NCBI GenBank assembly: GCA_963825765.1
Contig: CAWGUU010000014.1
Span: 1-64,000 of the forward strand
Source of the DNA: CAWGUU01 sp963825765
GTDB taxonomy: Bacteria > Actinomycetota > Acidimicrobiia > Acidimicrobiales > AC-14
DNA length: 64,000 nucleotides
Reading direction: 5' to 3'
Shown here: one piece after another, positions 18,002 to 28,402 of the stretch
Position numbering within the stretch: the first letter of the stretch is position 1
How the letters are laid out: every line of letters starts with the position of its first letter
Notes under the pieces: model-generated
Database searches by the model: none
Seen by the model: only the letters and a program-made list of their open reading frames with translations
Told to the model about the DNA's origin: nothing
Made by a program: the position numbers and the translations under genes

Positions 18002-18995
18002 GGTGCTGCCTCGGCGGGGAAGGTGGGCAGCGGCACCGGCGGTCTGGTCACCGTCGTCTCGCAGGGACCGGGCTGGGCGCCTAGGCGCAGCACGTACTTC
18101 ATCGGATAGGTGAACTCCACCGGCACCCCGTCGGCCGCCCTCGGGAACTCGACCGTGCGGGCGCAGCCGTCGGCCCACCACTGCTGGCGCTCGGCGCGGA
18201 GCGGCCGGCCGTCCTGGTCGAAGAGGAGCACGTCGGTGAGGGGCTGGCCGTCCCGGGAGTACGGGAAGATGTTGGTGACGGGCCCCTGCCGCGTGGCCAG
18301 GGTGTACTCGTTGACCGGGCTGCCGATGTAGACCTGCTGGGTCTGACCGAGCCGGCCGTCGACGCCCGTCAGCACGGCGAGGGCACCGACGACCACAGCG
18401 ACGTCGAGGGCAACGCCCAGCAGCCTTCCCCGACCTTCGACGTCGCGGCGCGCCGCCCGAGGGCGACCGAGACGACCATGGCGATCAGGACGGCGATGGC
18501 GCCGACCAGTCGGCTGCCCCCGAGAGCGGGGATCGGTACGTCGTTCACGCCGTCGGCTGAGCGCCAGGTGACCAGGGCCACCACCAGGTAGCCGCGCAGC
18601 AGCCACCACGCAGGGGCGAGCTGGGCCAGGAAGGCCCGGGCTTCGCGGGCCCACGGGTGTTGCCACCCCGACCGGGCCAGGCGCACGGCCTGGGACCGGG
18701 CCAGGGTGTCGAACAGGCTCGTCGTCGTGGGGTCGGCGCTGGGAGGGCTGTCGGGCCGGGCCGGCAGTCCCGCGGCCGCCCGCAGCTCGGCCGCGTACTC
18801 GGCGGGCTGACCGAGTCGGGCCACCAGCCCCACCGGCCCCTCCTCGCCATCGGCGTCGTCGACGGCGACCTCGGCCAAGTGCAGGGCCAGGTCCTCCAGC
18901 AGGTCGCCCCGCTCCTCCTCGGACAGGTGCCCGAGCTCGGCCCGCACCGCAGCCAGGTAGGCCTCGGCCTCCGGGGTCGTGGTCAGCTTGTTCAC
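17989..18995 (-). CDS. HAAS-domain membrane protein, one frameshift
   Basis: About 335 residues. The N-terminal 75 residues form a HAAS (DUF1700-like) helical domain (EAYLAAVRAELGHLSEEERG, LGQPAEYAAELRAAAGL), which typically partners PadR regulators. Three hydrophobic segments follow (WWLLRGYLVVALVTW, LVGAIAVLIAMVVSVALG and VAVVVGALAVLTGV), then an extracytoplasmic C-terminal domain of about 130 residues (VNEYTLATRQGPVTNIFPYS). One extra base near 18450 splits the frame. GTG at 18995 overlaps the PadR stop as GTGA. It probably transmits an envelope signal or is the regulated target of PadR. Confidence 0.75.
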
Positions 18996-19327
18996 GCCGC
19001 CTCCCTCTCGAGGTCGAGCAGTCCGTCGACGGCGTCGGAGAACGCCCGCCAGATCTTGGTGTTGGCGTCGAGCAGGGCGCGCCCGGTGTCGTTGATGGCG
19101 TAGTACTTCCGGTTCGGGCCCTCATCGCTGGGCACCACGTACGACGTCAGCGCCCCTGCGTGGTAGAGCCGCCGGAGCGTCCCGTAGACCGAGGCGTCCC
19201 CGATCTCCTCCAGCCCCGCCGCCCGCAGCCGGCGGACCACGTCGTACCCGTATCCGTCGGCCTCCCGCACCACGGCGAGCACCGTCACGTCGAGCACCCC
19301 CTTGAGCAACTGGCTGGTTTCCACCAC
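18992..19327 (-). CDS. PadR-family transcriptional regulator
   Basis: 111 residues. Winged-helix PadR protein: QLLKGVLDVTVLAVV, GYGYDVVRRLR (recognition-helix region), DASVYGTLRRLYHAGALTSY (wing) and NRKYYAINDTGRALL, with a short C-terminal dimerisation helix. GTG 19327 or 19324 follows a GGGGG stretch. It is translationally coupled to the HAAS gene. An inverted repeat CTTGCG-N8-CGCAAG 38 bp upstream is a good candidate for autoregulation. Confidence 0.9.
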   Translation of the reverse strand: MVETSQLLKGVLDVTVLAVVREADGYGYDVVRRLRAAGLEEIGDASVYGTLRRLYHAGALTSYVVPSDEGPNRKYYAINDTGRALLDANTKIWRAFSDAVDGLLDLEREAA

Positions 19328-19365
19328 ACCCCCCGATAGCGCCTTGCCGGCCCTCACTATTCCAC

Positions 19366-19385
19366 CTTGCGGACTACTGCGCAAG
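19366..19385. promoter_or_regulatory. candidate PadR operator
   Basis: Perfect inverted repeat CTTGCG, eight bases, CGCAAG, centred about 50 bp upstream of the padR start. PadR operators commonly have two half-sites separated by eight bases. Binding here is inferred. Confidence 0.5.
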
Positions 19386-19411
19386 TGAGAGAACCACGAA
19401 CCCCCGAGCGA

Positions 19412-19456
19412 ACTGGTGACACAGGACCGCGCCGGGCGCGGTTGTGTGTCACCAGT
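19412..19456. terminator. hairpin terminator after amidase gene
   Basis: Arms actggtgacaca-ggaccgcgcc and ggcgcggtt-gtgtgtcaccagt pair over about 21 bp with one mismatch and almost no loop, 44 bp past the amidase stop on the minus strand. Confidence 0.7.
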
Positions 19457-19499
19457 TGAGGGTGCAGGGCGCTCGGCCGGGGTCCGAGGCCGGCTCGCG

Positions 19500-21270
19500 C
19501 TAACGCCAGAAGATGGGGCGGTCGGCCGTGTTGCCGAAGGTGAAGAAGCTGTCGGCCCGGCCGGTGCTGTTCGTGTTGCGCAGGTAGAACGTTCCGGCCC
19601 GGACGACGCCGATGGTGTCGATGCCGTCGCCGTTCCAGTCGCCGGCCACCGGCTTGTCGCCGGGGTTGCCGTACCCGAACGGCGGCAGGTCGGCCACGCC
19701 GCTGGAGTTGCTGTTGCGGAGGTACCAGGGGCCGTCGCGCTGGACGCCAGGGGTGTCGATGCCGTCGCCGTTCCAGTCGCCGGCGATGGCGTGGTCGTTC
19801 GGGTCGCCGTAGACGAAGGCGACGTCGGCGAACCCGCCGAGGTGGTACGTTCTTGAGGTACCAGGTGCCCGACCGCACCACGCCCACGGTGTCGGTGCCG
19901 TCGCCGTCCCAATCGCCGCAGACAGGGATGTCCCCCGGGTTGCCGTAGATGAACTCGATGTCGGCGAAGCCTGTCGTGTTCTCGTTGCGCAGGTAGAAGT
20001 GGCCGTCGGCCTGGCGTTGCACGCCGATCGTGCGGACGCCGTCGCCGTCCCAGTCGCACATCATCGCCAGGTCGCCGAGGTTGCCGAAGCCGAAGGCCGA
20101 CGTGGCCACGCCCGAGGTCTGGGTGCTCCGCATGTAGATCGTGCCGTCGACGGCGCGCTGCACCGCCGGCTTGGCGATCGACGCCCGCAACCTCGATGCC
20201 AGGTCGGCGCGGAGACCGCTCAGTTTCGCCTCCAGCTTGTCGCCCGGGCAGTCGGTGTTGTTGACGTCACGGTGGCCGACGACGGCGGTGATCGTCTTGC
20301 CGTTGACCGTGAGGGTGGCCTCGGGGTTCACGCCCGACCAGGCCAGCTTCCAGGCCAACAGGTTGCGCAAGGCGTCGAAGGCGACGGTCGGCACCTCGTC
20401 GGTGGTGAACGTGCCGATGATGGCGGCGCCGGTGCTCTCGGTGTTGAAGTCCTGGGCGTGGGCGCCGATCACCGCCTCCGACATGCCGCCCGCCCTGCCC
20501 TCGTAGGTGTTGCCGAACCGGTCGACGAGGAAGTTGTACCCGATGTCGCACCAGGCGTTGGTGTGGGTGTGGAAGTAGTAGATCCCCCGCACGACCGCCG
20601 GCGCCTCCGCCTCGGTGTAGGTGTTGGCGGTGGCGGTGTGGTGCACGACGGCGAACCTGACGCGGTCGGCGTACTCGGCCTTGCCGTTGCAGCCCGGGTT
20701 GATCGACCGGAACGACTCGTCGGCGCCCCACGCGGCGCGGGTGACGATCGTCGGCGTGGCGATGGCGGCGCCGGCCCTGGTCGTGGTGGGTCCCGACGCC
20801 TCCTTGGGGGTGTCGCTGTGGATGGCGTTCAGCTTCAGACCCACCAGGTCGCCGTCGGTGACCCGCACCTCGACCTGATGGGTGCCGGTACCCAGCCAGA
20901 CGGGCCCGGCCGTGGTCTTGCCCCGGTACTCCCGTGACCCGACGTCGGGGCCCTCGACAGGGTCGCCGTGGACCTCGACCCACGGCCCGGTGTCGTCGCC
21001 GTCGCGCGTCCGGACCTCCACCGCGCCCGGCGTGCGACCGGCCCACTCGAAGCCGACCATCTCCGTCTCGATGCCCGTCGCCACCTGGCGGGAGAAGCCC
21101 GGTCCGACCACCGATTCGGCCAGCGCCTGGACCTTGGCCTTGACGTCCGGGATCGACGGGGCCCGTTGGGCGGGGAGCACCACGCCGGTGGAGAGCAGGG
21201 TGAGGCCGGCGGCGAGGGGTGCAGTCCGGCCCAGCCAACGGCGCAGGGACGAGGGGGCTCGAAGGCGCAT
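19500..21270 (-). CDS. exported PGRP/N-acetylmuramoyl-L-alanine amidase with five-repeat C-terminal domain
   Basis: About 590 residues. Signal peptide (LGRTAPLAAGLTLLSTGVV), an N-terminal beta-rich region of about 150 residues, then an amidase_2/PGRP domain: TIVTRAAWGADESFRS, FAVVHHTATANTYT (zinc His), WCDIGYNFLVDRFGNTYEGR and VVGHRDVNNTDCPGDKL (second His and the Cys ligand). It probably cuts the amide between muramic acid and the stem peptide. The C-terminal domain is five GDWDGDG/GTWYLRN repeats ending PIFWR. One extra base near 19852 breaks repeat three. ATG 21270 is preferred; ATG 21312 is possible. Neither has a clear ribosome site. Confidence 0.85.
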
Positions 21271-21414
21271 CAGGGGTGATGGAGGCTCGGGCGGACGCCG
21301 AGAGGCACCCATGTTGGTCGTTGGAAGGCCTGTTGTCCACACGGCCGGCAAGCTGTTGGACCTCACCTCCCTCGAAGTCTCACCCTGTGATGGAGAGAAT
21401 CCGCCTCGCGAACT

Positions 21415-21426
21415 CTCACGCGTGAG
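21415..21426. promoter_or_regulatory. 12-bp palindrome in divergent promoter region
   Basis: CTCACGCGTGAG, perfect palindrome in the 236-bp gap between the divergent amidase (minus) and membrane-protein (plus) genes. It may be an operator; nothing else in the gap was recognised. Confidence 0.3.
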
Positions 21427-21506
21427 TGGAGGGTGGGCGGTGGACGGTACCCTCCACCCCGTGCGGCAGACGCGGGGAGCGGACGGCAGGAGACCCTCGA
21501 CCACCG

Positions 21507-22821
21507 GTGCAGACCTCGGTCCGCGCAGCCCTGCTCAGGCTCTTCCCGGACCCTCCCGATCGGCCCGTCGTGCTCCCTGCGCTGCTCGTCGGCCTGTTCG
21601 CGGTGGTGCTGGCCGCCGGCATGATGCTGGCGCGACAGCCGGGCGTCGGCGCGCTCGACACCATGTACGCCGAGGACGGCATGGTGTTTCTCCAGCAGGC
21701 CATCGCCGACGGTCCCGTCGACGCGCTGCGCCAGCCGTACCAGGGCTACGTGCATGTCGTGCCGCGGCTGCTGGTGGAGGTCGCTGCCGCGCTGCCGATG
21801 CAGGACGCGGCCGGCGCGCTGGCGCTCGAGGCCGCCGTCGTCGTCGGACTGCTCGCGGTCGTTGTGTTCCGGGCTTCGGCCGGCCACATCGAGTCGACGG
21901 CGATCCACGCGGTGCTGGCGGCGTCGATCGTCGCCGCGCCGGTCGCCCAGGAGGAGGTGCTGAACAACATCGCCAACCTCCACTGGTACTTCCTGTTCGC
22001 GTCGGTCTGGGTGCTGCTCTGGGTGCCGCGCACGCGCTGGGAGGTGCTGGTAGGAGCCCTGGTGCTGCTCCTGGCGGCCATGAGCGACCCGCTCGCCGTC
22101 CTCCTGCTGCCGCTGGCCGGCGCCCGGGTGTGGGCGCGGGGACGCCCGCACGCCGATCCCTTCGCCCTGGCCCTCGTCGCCGGGTTGGGCGCGCAGTTCG
22201 TCCTCATCGTCCTCGCCGCGGCCACGCGGGAGACGGCGGACGTCCTGCCCGCACCGTTCGAGCTGGCCCACTGGTACGTGTTCTACGTCGTCGGGCGGGG
22301 CCTGCTGGGCACACGGGCGGTGGGTGGTTTCGGCGACCTCATCGAGCGCGGTCCTCGTGGTCGTCGCCACTGTCGTCACGGCCGCCACCTGGTGTGCCGC
22401 CGTGGTGAGACGGGTGCGCACGGCCGCAGTGGTGCGCGTCCTCGCCGCCATGAGCGGACTCTTCTACCTCATGCCGCTGCTGCTGACCGGCAACATGCCG
22501 CCGCGGTACACGCTCGTGCCGGTCCTGCTCCTCCTCTCGACGATCGCGTGCGCGGTCGACGGTCTCCGCGAAACCTTGTCGAGGGTTCCGCGTCTGGCGC
22601 TGCAGGGTCTGTTGGTCGCCGTGCTGGTCGTGGTCTGGTCCGCCAACTTCCGGGTCTGGAACCGGCGGGCGGGCGGGCCGAGTTGGAGCCAGGAGGTCGC
22701 CGCCGCCACCGCCCGCTGCCGCGCCGAGCCGTTGGACGTGGTGGACGTGCCCATCACCCCTCTCGCGCCGGAGGGATGGAAGGTGACGGTGCCCTGCGAG
22801 CGGCTGACCTCCTCCGGCTGA
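21507..22821 (+). CDS. multispanning membrane protein (GT-C-like), one frameshift
   Basis: About 437 residues, nine or ten hydrophobic segments. The first loop has TMYAEDGMVFLQQAIADG and a following HVVPRLL, the acidic first-loop arrangement seen in GT-C type polyprenyl-phosphate glycosyltransferases. The frame changes near 22351 by one extra base. It converges with the YfhO-like gene and overlaps its 3' end by 68 bp. A homologous arrangement (acidic FFGDEWAFLG then HNEHWSTLPVLVYRGL) forms the second half of the giant protein at 42850-46909. Substrate unknown. Confidence 0.65.
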
Positions 22822-25575
22822 GCCAGGCCGGGGCGACGAGGGCGACCAGCACTGCAGCCAACGCCACCCCGGTGACCGCCGCGCCCGCCACGAAGGACCG
22901 CGGCAGGTACCGCAGGCGCACGACGTGGTCGCCGGCCGGCACGAAGACACCCATGAGCGCACCGTCGACCGCGACCAGGGGCGCTGCGTCGCCGTCCACC
23001 GTGGCCGACCAACCGGCAGAACGGTTCATGGACACCACCAGTAGGGAGGTGGCGTCGCCGCTCGTCTCGGCCCGCACCTGGTTGCCGGCGATCTCATAGC
23101 CGGTGACGGTGGCTGTGCCGACGGTGGCTGTGCCGACGGTGCCTGTGCCGACGGTTGCTGTGCCGACTGTGGCTGTGCCGACGGCCCCCGGCGGTCCCGT
23201 TCCCACGAAGGCGGCGACGTCGGCGTCGGCGGGCGGCCGCGACGTCGCCCACGCCAGGAGGCCGGCCTGGTCGGCGAAGGCCCGCCAGCGGGTGTGGGTG
23301 CTGACCAGCTCCCACGCCGTCGGGCGTTCGTAGACCCAGGCGCCATCTGTGGCGATCAACCGCACCGGCCCGTCCCGGTCGAGGACGGTCAGCCGGCGCG
23401 CCGCCCGGTCGCCCACCATCCCGACGTCCACGGTGCAGTCGGGACGGGTCGAGGACACGACGAAACGGTACGGGTCGCCGGCGTTCAGCGTCTGGCCGGT
23501 GAGCGCGAACGACGTCCAGCCGTCGACGTCGAAGGCGGGGCGTGCCGACCGGCCCAGCACCGTCCCCCGGCTTTCGAGTGACACCTCCACGCCGGCGCCG
23601 TCGCTGTCGCACCGACCCGAGAGCCGCAGTCGGGATCGCCACGCCTCCGATCGGTCCCGGCGCTGTCCCCTCGACTGCCACCTCGGCCGCCGGTCTCATG
23701 GCGTCCCATCCGGCATCGGCGTCGACCACCCGGCCGAACGGCTGGTCGGTCGTGGCCAGGGCGACGTACCGGACGGCGAGGTCGTCGAGCACCGTCGAGG
23801 CCAGGTTCATCTCGTCCCGGGTGAGGATGAGCTTGAGCGGGTCGCGCTCGAAGGCCACGGGGTTGACCGCAGCCAGCAGGTCCTTGAACCGTCGCGACTG
23901 GAGCGTCACCCCCCGCAGGTCGGGGATGCCGTGCACCTGGCCGGAGTTCGGGTAGAACTCGAAGCCGCTGGCGAGGAACCGGTAGCGGTCCCCGACCAGG
24001 CCCCGCACCACGCGGTGGCCGGCCTGCTCGGTGTAGAAGTCCGCGACGGGCGCCTGGGGCGTGAACTGGCGCAGGGGCAGGGCCAGCTGGACGAACAACA
24101 GGGCGGCCAGCGCGGTGACCGCGACCGTCCCGGCCCGCTTCCAACGTCGGCCCGCGGCAGCCACGGCCACGGCCGCCGCCGCCAACGCCAATCCGAGCGC
24201 CATCGACGCCGCCACCTCGCCGGCCTGGCTTGCGCCCTCACCGCCCGCCAGAGGTCGTCGGCGAGCAGGCCGAAGACGCCGACTGCCACCGCCAGCGCCG
24301 CGATGGAGACATCCCGTTTCGCCGGCACCCGTGTCGGTCGTCGTCGGCGCCGGCCCGGCGCCACCACGCGTCGAGGGCTAGTCCGGCGAGGACGGCGGCG
24401 GCCAGGTTGATCAGGAACCTCGACCGGCCGATCGGGTTGCCGGCGATCCCGGGTACCCGGTACGCGGCGTCGAGCAGCGGCCCGCCCACGTAGGTCAGCA
24501 CGAGCCCCACGGCCGCCATCCCGGCGAAGAAGGGCCAGGCGACCGATCCGTCGCGGCTCAGCCGGAGGCGCCCAAATGCGGCGGCGACCAGGCCGGCGAC
24601 GGCGGCGACGGCGACGATCCACCCGACGTGCGACACGCTCTCGATGGCGTTGGGGCCGCTCCAGGTGTCGCCGCCGTTGAACAGCGGCCGGGTGACCGAG
24701 AGGTCGAGCAACCCGAAGGCCTGGACGCCGGGCAGGTGGCGGTCGAACGACCTGGTCGTCAGCGTCCCCCGCGAGAGGATCTCCGAGACGAACGGCACGA
24801 GCGTGATGCACGAGGCGGCCACCCCCCAGGCCAGGCCGCCGGCCACCGCCGCCAGGCGCCTGACGATCTGGCGCCTGACGATCGCCTCGCGCCGCCGGCC
24901 GATCTCCCACCACTCGCGCCGGGAGACGGCCAGCCACGCGGCCCAGGCGGCGGTGGCGTACACGCAGTAGACGAAGCCGGCGGGGAAGCCCTCGAACCAC
25001 GTCCATGCCACCAGCACGGCCAGGGCCGCGGTGCGGCGCCACGTCGGCCGTTCGACCAGGCGGTGGGTGGCCCACAGCAGCGCCGGCAGGACGAACACGG
25101 CGCCGACCCGGTGGACGAAGACCATGTTCGTGCCGGCGAACGTGTACGCCACCGCGGCCAGCGTCGACGGGCCCACCGCCGCCCCCAGCCGCCGCAGCAG
25201 CAGGTAGGTGAAGGCCTGGCAGAAGAGGAGGGCCAGCGCCGCCTTCAGCCCGACTGCGTACCACGCCGGCAGCACCAGGTACCCGGCGCTGAAGGGGGAG
25301 AGCAGACCGTTGAACGGCAGGATGCCCGTCGGCGCGCCGGCGGCCACCTCCGGGCTCCACATCTGGAACACGCCCCGCCGCAGGTCCCGGTAGAACGACA
25401 CCGGTCCGGGGAAGCCCTCGACCTGGTCGGTCTGGATCGGCGACGCCACGTGCGGCGGCCCGCTCAGCGCCGACCGGTAGGGCGCCGTGGGCTCCAGCAT
25501 GTCGACGGCGGCGTAGGTCCGCAGTCCGAGGAGCGCGAGGGGGAGCAGGAGGAAGGTCGTGGCCAGGAACACCAC
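22754..25575 (-). CDS. YfhO-family membrane protein, frameshifted
   Basis: Large membrane protein of about 930 residues. The N-terminal two thirds hold about eleven hydrophobic segments with loops such as PTGILPFNGLLSPFSAGYLVLP. An extracytoplasmic domain follows (GFEFYPNSGQVHGIPDLRG), and the C-terminal Ig-like module has SMNRSAGWSATVDGD and VPAGDHVVRLRYLP followed by a last membrane helix, the layout of YfhO proteins linked to cell-surface glycosylation. A VGTAT repeat (15-bp unit, five copies) interrupts the C-terminal domain. Indels occur near 24360, 24235 and 23600. The start is uncertain (GTG 25575 or 25572). It sits right behind a GT4 gene on the same strand. Confidence 0.75.
23109..23183. 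repeat. 15-bp tandem repeat, 5 copies
   Basis: Exactly five units of gtggctgtgccgacg, three of them identical, coding VGTAT on the minus strand inside the YfhO-like gene. Confidence 0.95.
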
Positions 25576-25610
25576 GACCGGCAGCGCTGGTGGCCTGCGG
25601 AGCGGGAGGT

Positions 25611-27028
25611 TCAGTCGCCGCCGCCGGTGACGAGCCGCCGGAGCCGGCCGGTGGCCTTGGCGACGACCAGTCGCGGCCCGCCCGACCGCAGGTACTCGAG
25701 CCCCGACCTGGCGTCGTAGGCGAGGCCCCGCCACTGTTTCTGCACCGCCACCAGGTCGTGGCGCATGCCGGCGGCCATGTCGCGGTCGTCGAGGTCGGGG
25801 GCGCGCCGCGGGGCGCGGCAGAACTCGACCAGCGGCGCCAGTGCCTTCGACCAGACGAGGTCGGGGGCGAGCGCGGCGGCGTTGGCCGCGGCAGGTCGCG
25901 CGGCGGGCGTCGTCGTCGAGCAGCGTGGAGAGCGCGGCGGCCAGGGCGTCGACGTCGTCCGGGGGGACGGTGATGCCGAGGCCCCGCGCGCTCGATCACG
26001 CTCGGCCGAGCGAGTCGCCGCCGGTCGCCACGATCGGCAGCCCGGCCCAGAGGTAGTCGAGGATCCGGGTGCGGAACGAGAAGGCGGTCTCGACGTGGTC
26101 GAGGTGGGTGCTGACCCCGACGTCGGCGTCGAGCAGGTAGTTCTGGCGGTCGTCGTAGGCGACCCAGCCCTCGTTGAAGAAGACGTGGGTGCCGGTCAGC
26201 CCGAGCTCGTCGGCGAGCTGCGGGCGTCTCGACCGCCATCCGCATCGTCGGGGACGTCCGGGTTGGGGTGCGTCAGGCCCAGGAAGAACAGCCGGACGTC
26301 CGGTCGGCGCCGCCGCGCAGCTTGTCGACGGCCCGGAGCAGGGTCAGCGGGTCGAACCAGTTGTAGATGCCGCCGCCCCAGAGGATGACCTTGTCGTCGG
26401 GGCCGATGCCGGGGACGACGCCCTTGATCGCCGGCCGGGTGCGCACCGGCGGCGTCGTCGCGGGAGCCCGAACGGCACGACGTCGAGCAGCGACCGCAGC
26501 GTCTCGTCCTCGTCGTAGGTGACGCGGGTTGACCCGGCCGAGCGCGGCCAGCTGGCCGAGCCAGAAGTCGCGCTGCTTCTCGCTGGCGCACAGGAAGAAG
26601 TCGCCCCGCAGCGAGCTGCTCGTTGAGCACCGCGGTGGCGTCGTGCACGGCGATGGCCCGTCCCCGCGCGTCGCCCTCGTCCCGGGCCTGCTCGAGCTGC
26701 TCCAGGTGGAACGGGTCGTAGATGTCGGCGACGAGGATCTTGTCGCTCTTCAGCAGGAAGTCACGCCGGTGGACCACCCAGCCCTGGAAGACGAACACGT
26801 CGCACCACCGCTCGAGCTCGCGCCAGCTCGATGTCGCCGACTGTCCGGACCGCGAACCGGGTCTCGTCGAGATCGCGGCCTTGGAGGTGGTGACGAGCTG
26901 CACCTCGTGCTCGACCGGCACAGCGCGGATGCGATCTGCCACGCCCGGATGGCCGGCCCGGCCATCTTGGCGGTGAGCGTGTCGCACGTGGCGACCACGA
27001 TCCGTCGCCGCGTCGGCTGGTCCCCCAC
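25611..27028 (-). CDS. GT4 glycosyltransferase, heavily frameshifted
   Basis: Glycosyltransferase closely similar to the GT4 at 38060-39461. GTG 27028 gives RRRIVVATCDTLTAKMAGPA, the family N-terminus. Later frames give WCDVFVFQGWVVHRRDFLLK, ADIYDPFHLEQLEQARDEGD, KVILWGGGIYNWFDPLTLLR, YDDRQNYLLDADVGVSTHLD and the C-terminal VQKQWRGLAYDARSGLEYLR. About ten single-base insertions are needed (dense between 25880 and 26890). Length after joining is near 460. It is followed by the YfhO-like gene. It probably takes part in the same glycan pathway as its paralogue, without that paralogue's GT2 partner domain. Confidence 0.7.
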
Positions 27029-27088
27029 GCCGGCCAGCGTAGGAGGCGGCCAGACCGGACGTGTGGCCCGACGGATATCCTCGGTCGG

Positions 27089-27265
27089 CCAAGAACATCC
27101 GCGGACATCGACCGGGATCTCACGCGGGAGGCAGCCGCCAGATCGACGCTGCGCGGCGCGAGGTCGTCAACGCCGAGAGACGTCTCGAGCTCATCGCGAT
27201 GCTCGGCGAGGAGGGTCGGTTCGACTTCCAGGTGGCCGAAGGGGCATGGGGGAGTGGACGAGTAG
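27089..27265 (+). pseudogene. vapB: vapB antitoxin remnant
   Basis: Two frame pieces match the actinobacterial VapB antitoxin pattern: RTSADIDRDLTREAAARS, then after a frame change REVVNAERRLELIAMLGEEG and RFDFQVAEGAWG. The segment between them is about 15 residues shorter than usual, so this is likely a true deletion and not only a sequencing slip. It directly precedes the vapC remnant, the normal order in such modules. Confidence 0.6.
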
Positions 27266-27735
27266 GTGGTCTGCGTCAGGTCTCGCCGCCGCCACCGTCC
27301 TCGCGATGCGATAGAGCCGTCGATCGCGGCTGTCTTCGCCCCACTCGCCGCCGAGGACACGTCGCCTTGTGTCCGCCGTTGCCTTCGAGTTGGGCCATTC
27401 CGCCCGAGCCCCGACGACTATCGGGCGTTGACCGACCGACTGACCTCCTTCGCCCTGGTGCCGACGACCGATGCCGACCACGGGCGAGCGATCGCGGTGC
27501 AGGCCGCGCTCGGAGCCCGAAGCCAGCATCGCGCCTTATCTCTGGTGGCGCCCTCGCCGAGGCGCGCCGCTTGGTCGTACTGCACTACGACGCGGACTTC
27601 GAGCTCGTCGCTGGGATCACCGGCCAGAACCACGAGTGGATCGTCCCCAGAGGAACGGCTGATCGAGTGGTGACCGATGACTTGGTGAGGGGTACCAACC
27701 GCAAGCCCAGCAGCATTGAAGGACGCATCATCTGA
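27254..27735 (+). pseudogene. vapC: vapC PIN-domain toxin remnant
   Basis: PIN-domain ribonuclease pieces in several frames: a start-like GTG GAC GAG at 27254 followed at once by TAG, PSIAAVFAPLAAED, LVSAVAFELGHSARAP, DDYRALTDRLTSFALVPTTD, AIAVQAALGARSQHRALSL, and VVLHYDADFELVAGITGQ with EWIVPRGTAD. The N-terminal catalytic Asp segment is not recognisable. At least four frame changes and one in-frame stop are needed. It could be an intact toxin hidden by sequence errors, but the missing N-terminus and shortened antitoxin favour a relic. Confidence 0.6.
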
Positions 27736-27994
27736 CCATGTGGGTGTCGTCTCCGATGAGATAGCGCCCGTATTGTTCACGGAATCCGGGAATGTGCGGC
27801 GCGCCGATACATCAAGCTCCAGTGGACAGGGATTGTGACCGACGGTTGGGCGCATGGTGCCGCCGCCGACCGTGCAGCATGTCGCGGATCAGGGCATTGC
27901 AGCAGCCCCTGATGACACGATCGACTTACGCGCCGGGAATCCTGTATCTCCGAGTCATGGGATTCTAGTGAGACGGGGGGCTGGAGGTCGGTCG

Positions 27995-28402
27995 TTACAT
28001 CCGGCGTCGTACGCGAAGCCCGGGAACATTCTGAACCCCCTCACTCACAGCGTCGCCGAGAGCCACGAGAAGGTTTGCGCATCCCATCAGAGCAGGAACG
28101 GTAAGAGTTGAGATGACGAGCAACCCATAGTTAATGCGAACCCAGCCGCTCGCATGTGCCGCAGCTAGACTTCCCAGCACGGCCAAGACCAGGCCACAAA
28201 CACTAGCGACGCTGAGGAGCGACCGACGGCGGCCTAAATCTGCCACCTCTCCCATGTCCTTGCTTCTTGCCGAGGCCCGCTCGCCTCCGGCTCGGGAGCG
28301 ACTGGTGGAACTCAGAATAGTCACGAAGAAGAGGATGAAGCCGCCAACCACTGCGCCGGCACACACAGAGACGATGGCTGCCGCCGCATTACTCGCTATC
28401 AC
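27995..28402 (-). CDS. small membrane protein
   Basis: 135 residues, three hydrophobic segments (AIVSVCAGAVVGGFILFF, SVCGLVLAVLGSLAAAH and LLVISTLTVPALMGCANLLV) with a basic cytoplasmic loop between the first two. GTG 28402 overlaps the stop of the next gene upstream as GTGA. Base composition is visibly less GC-rich than the flanks and uses rarer codons, which suggests acquisition. No family recognised. Confidence 0.55.
   Translation of the reverse strand: MIASNAAAAIVSVCAGAVVGGFILFFVTILSSTSRSRAGGERASARSKDMGEVADLGRRRSLLSVASVCGLVLAVLGSLAAAHASGWVRINYGLLVISTLTVPALMGCANLLVALGDAVSEGVQNVPGLRVRRRM

Noticed and set aside
16454..18109. Plus-strand open frame of 551 codons
   Set aside because: Antisense of the flippase; Gln/Gly/His-rich composition is an artefact of codon bias on the other strand.
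22754..22821. Frame error causing the convergent overlap of the two membrane-protein genes
   Set aside because: Both C-termini look natural in the given frames, so a genuine 68-bp tail-to-tail overlap is accepted.
27418..27855. Minus-strand frame of 145 codons
   Set aside because: Lies opposite the VapC remnant and shows no recognisable protein.
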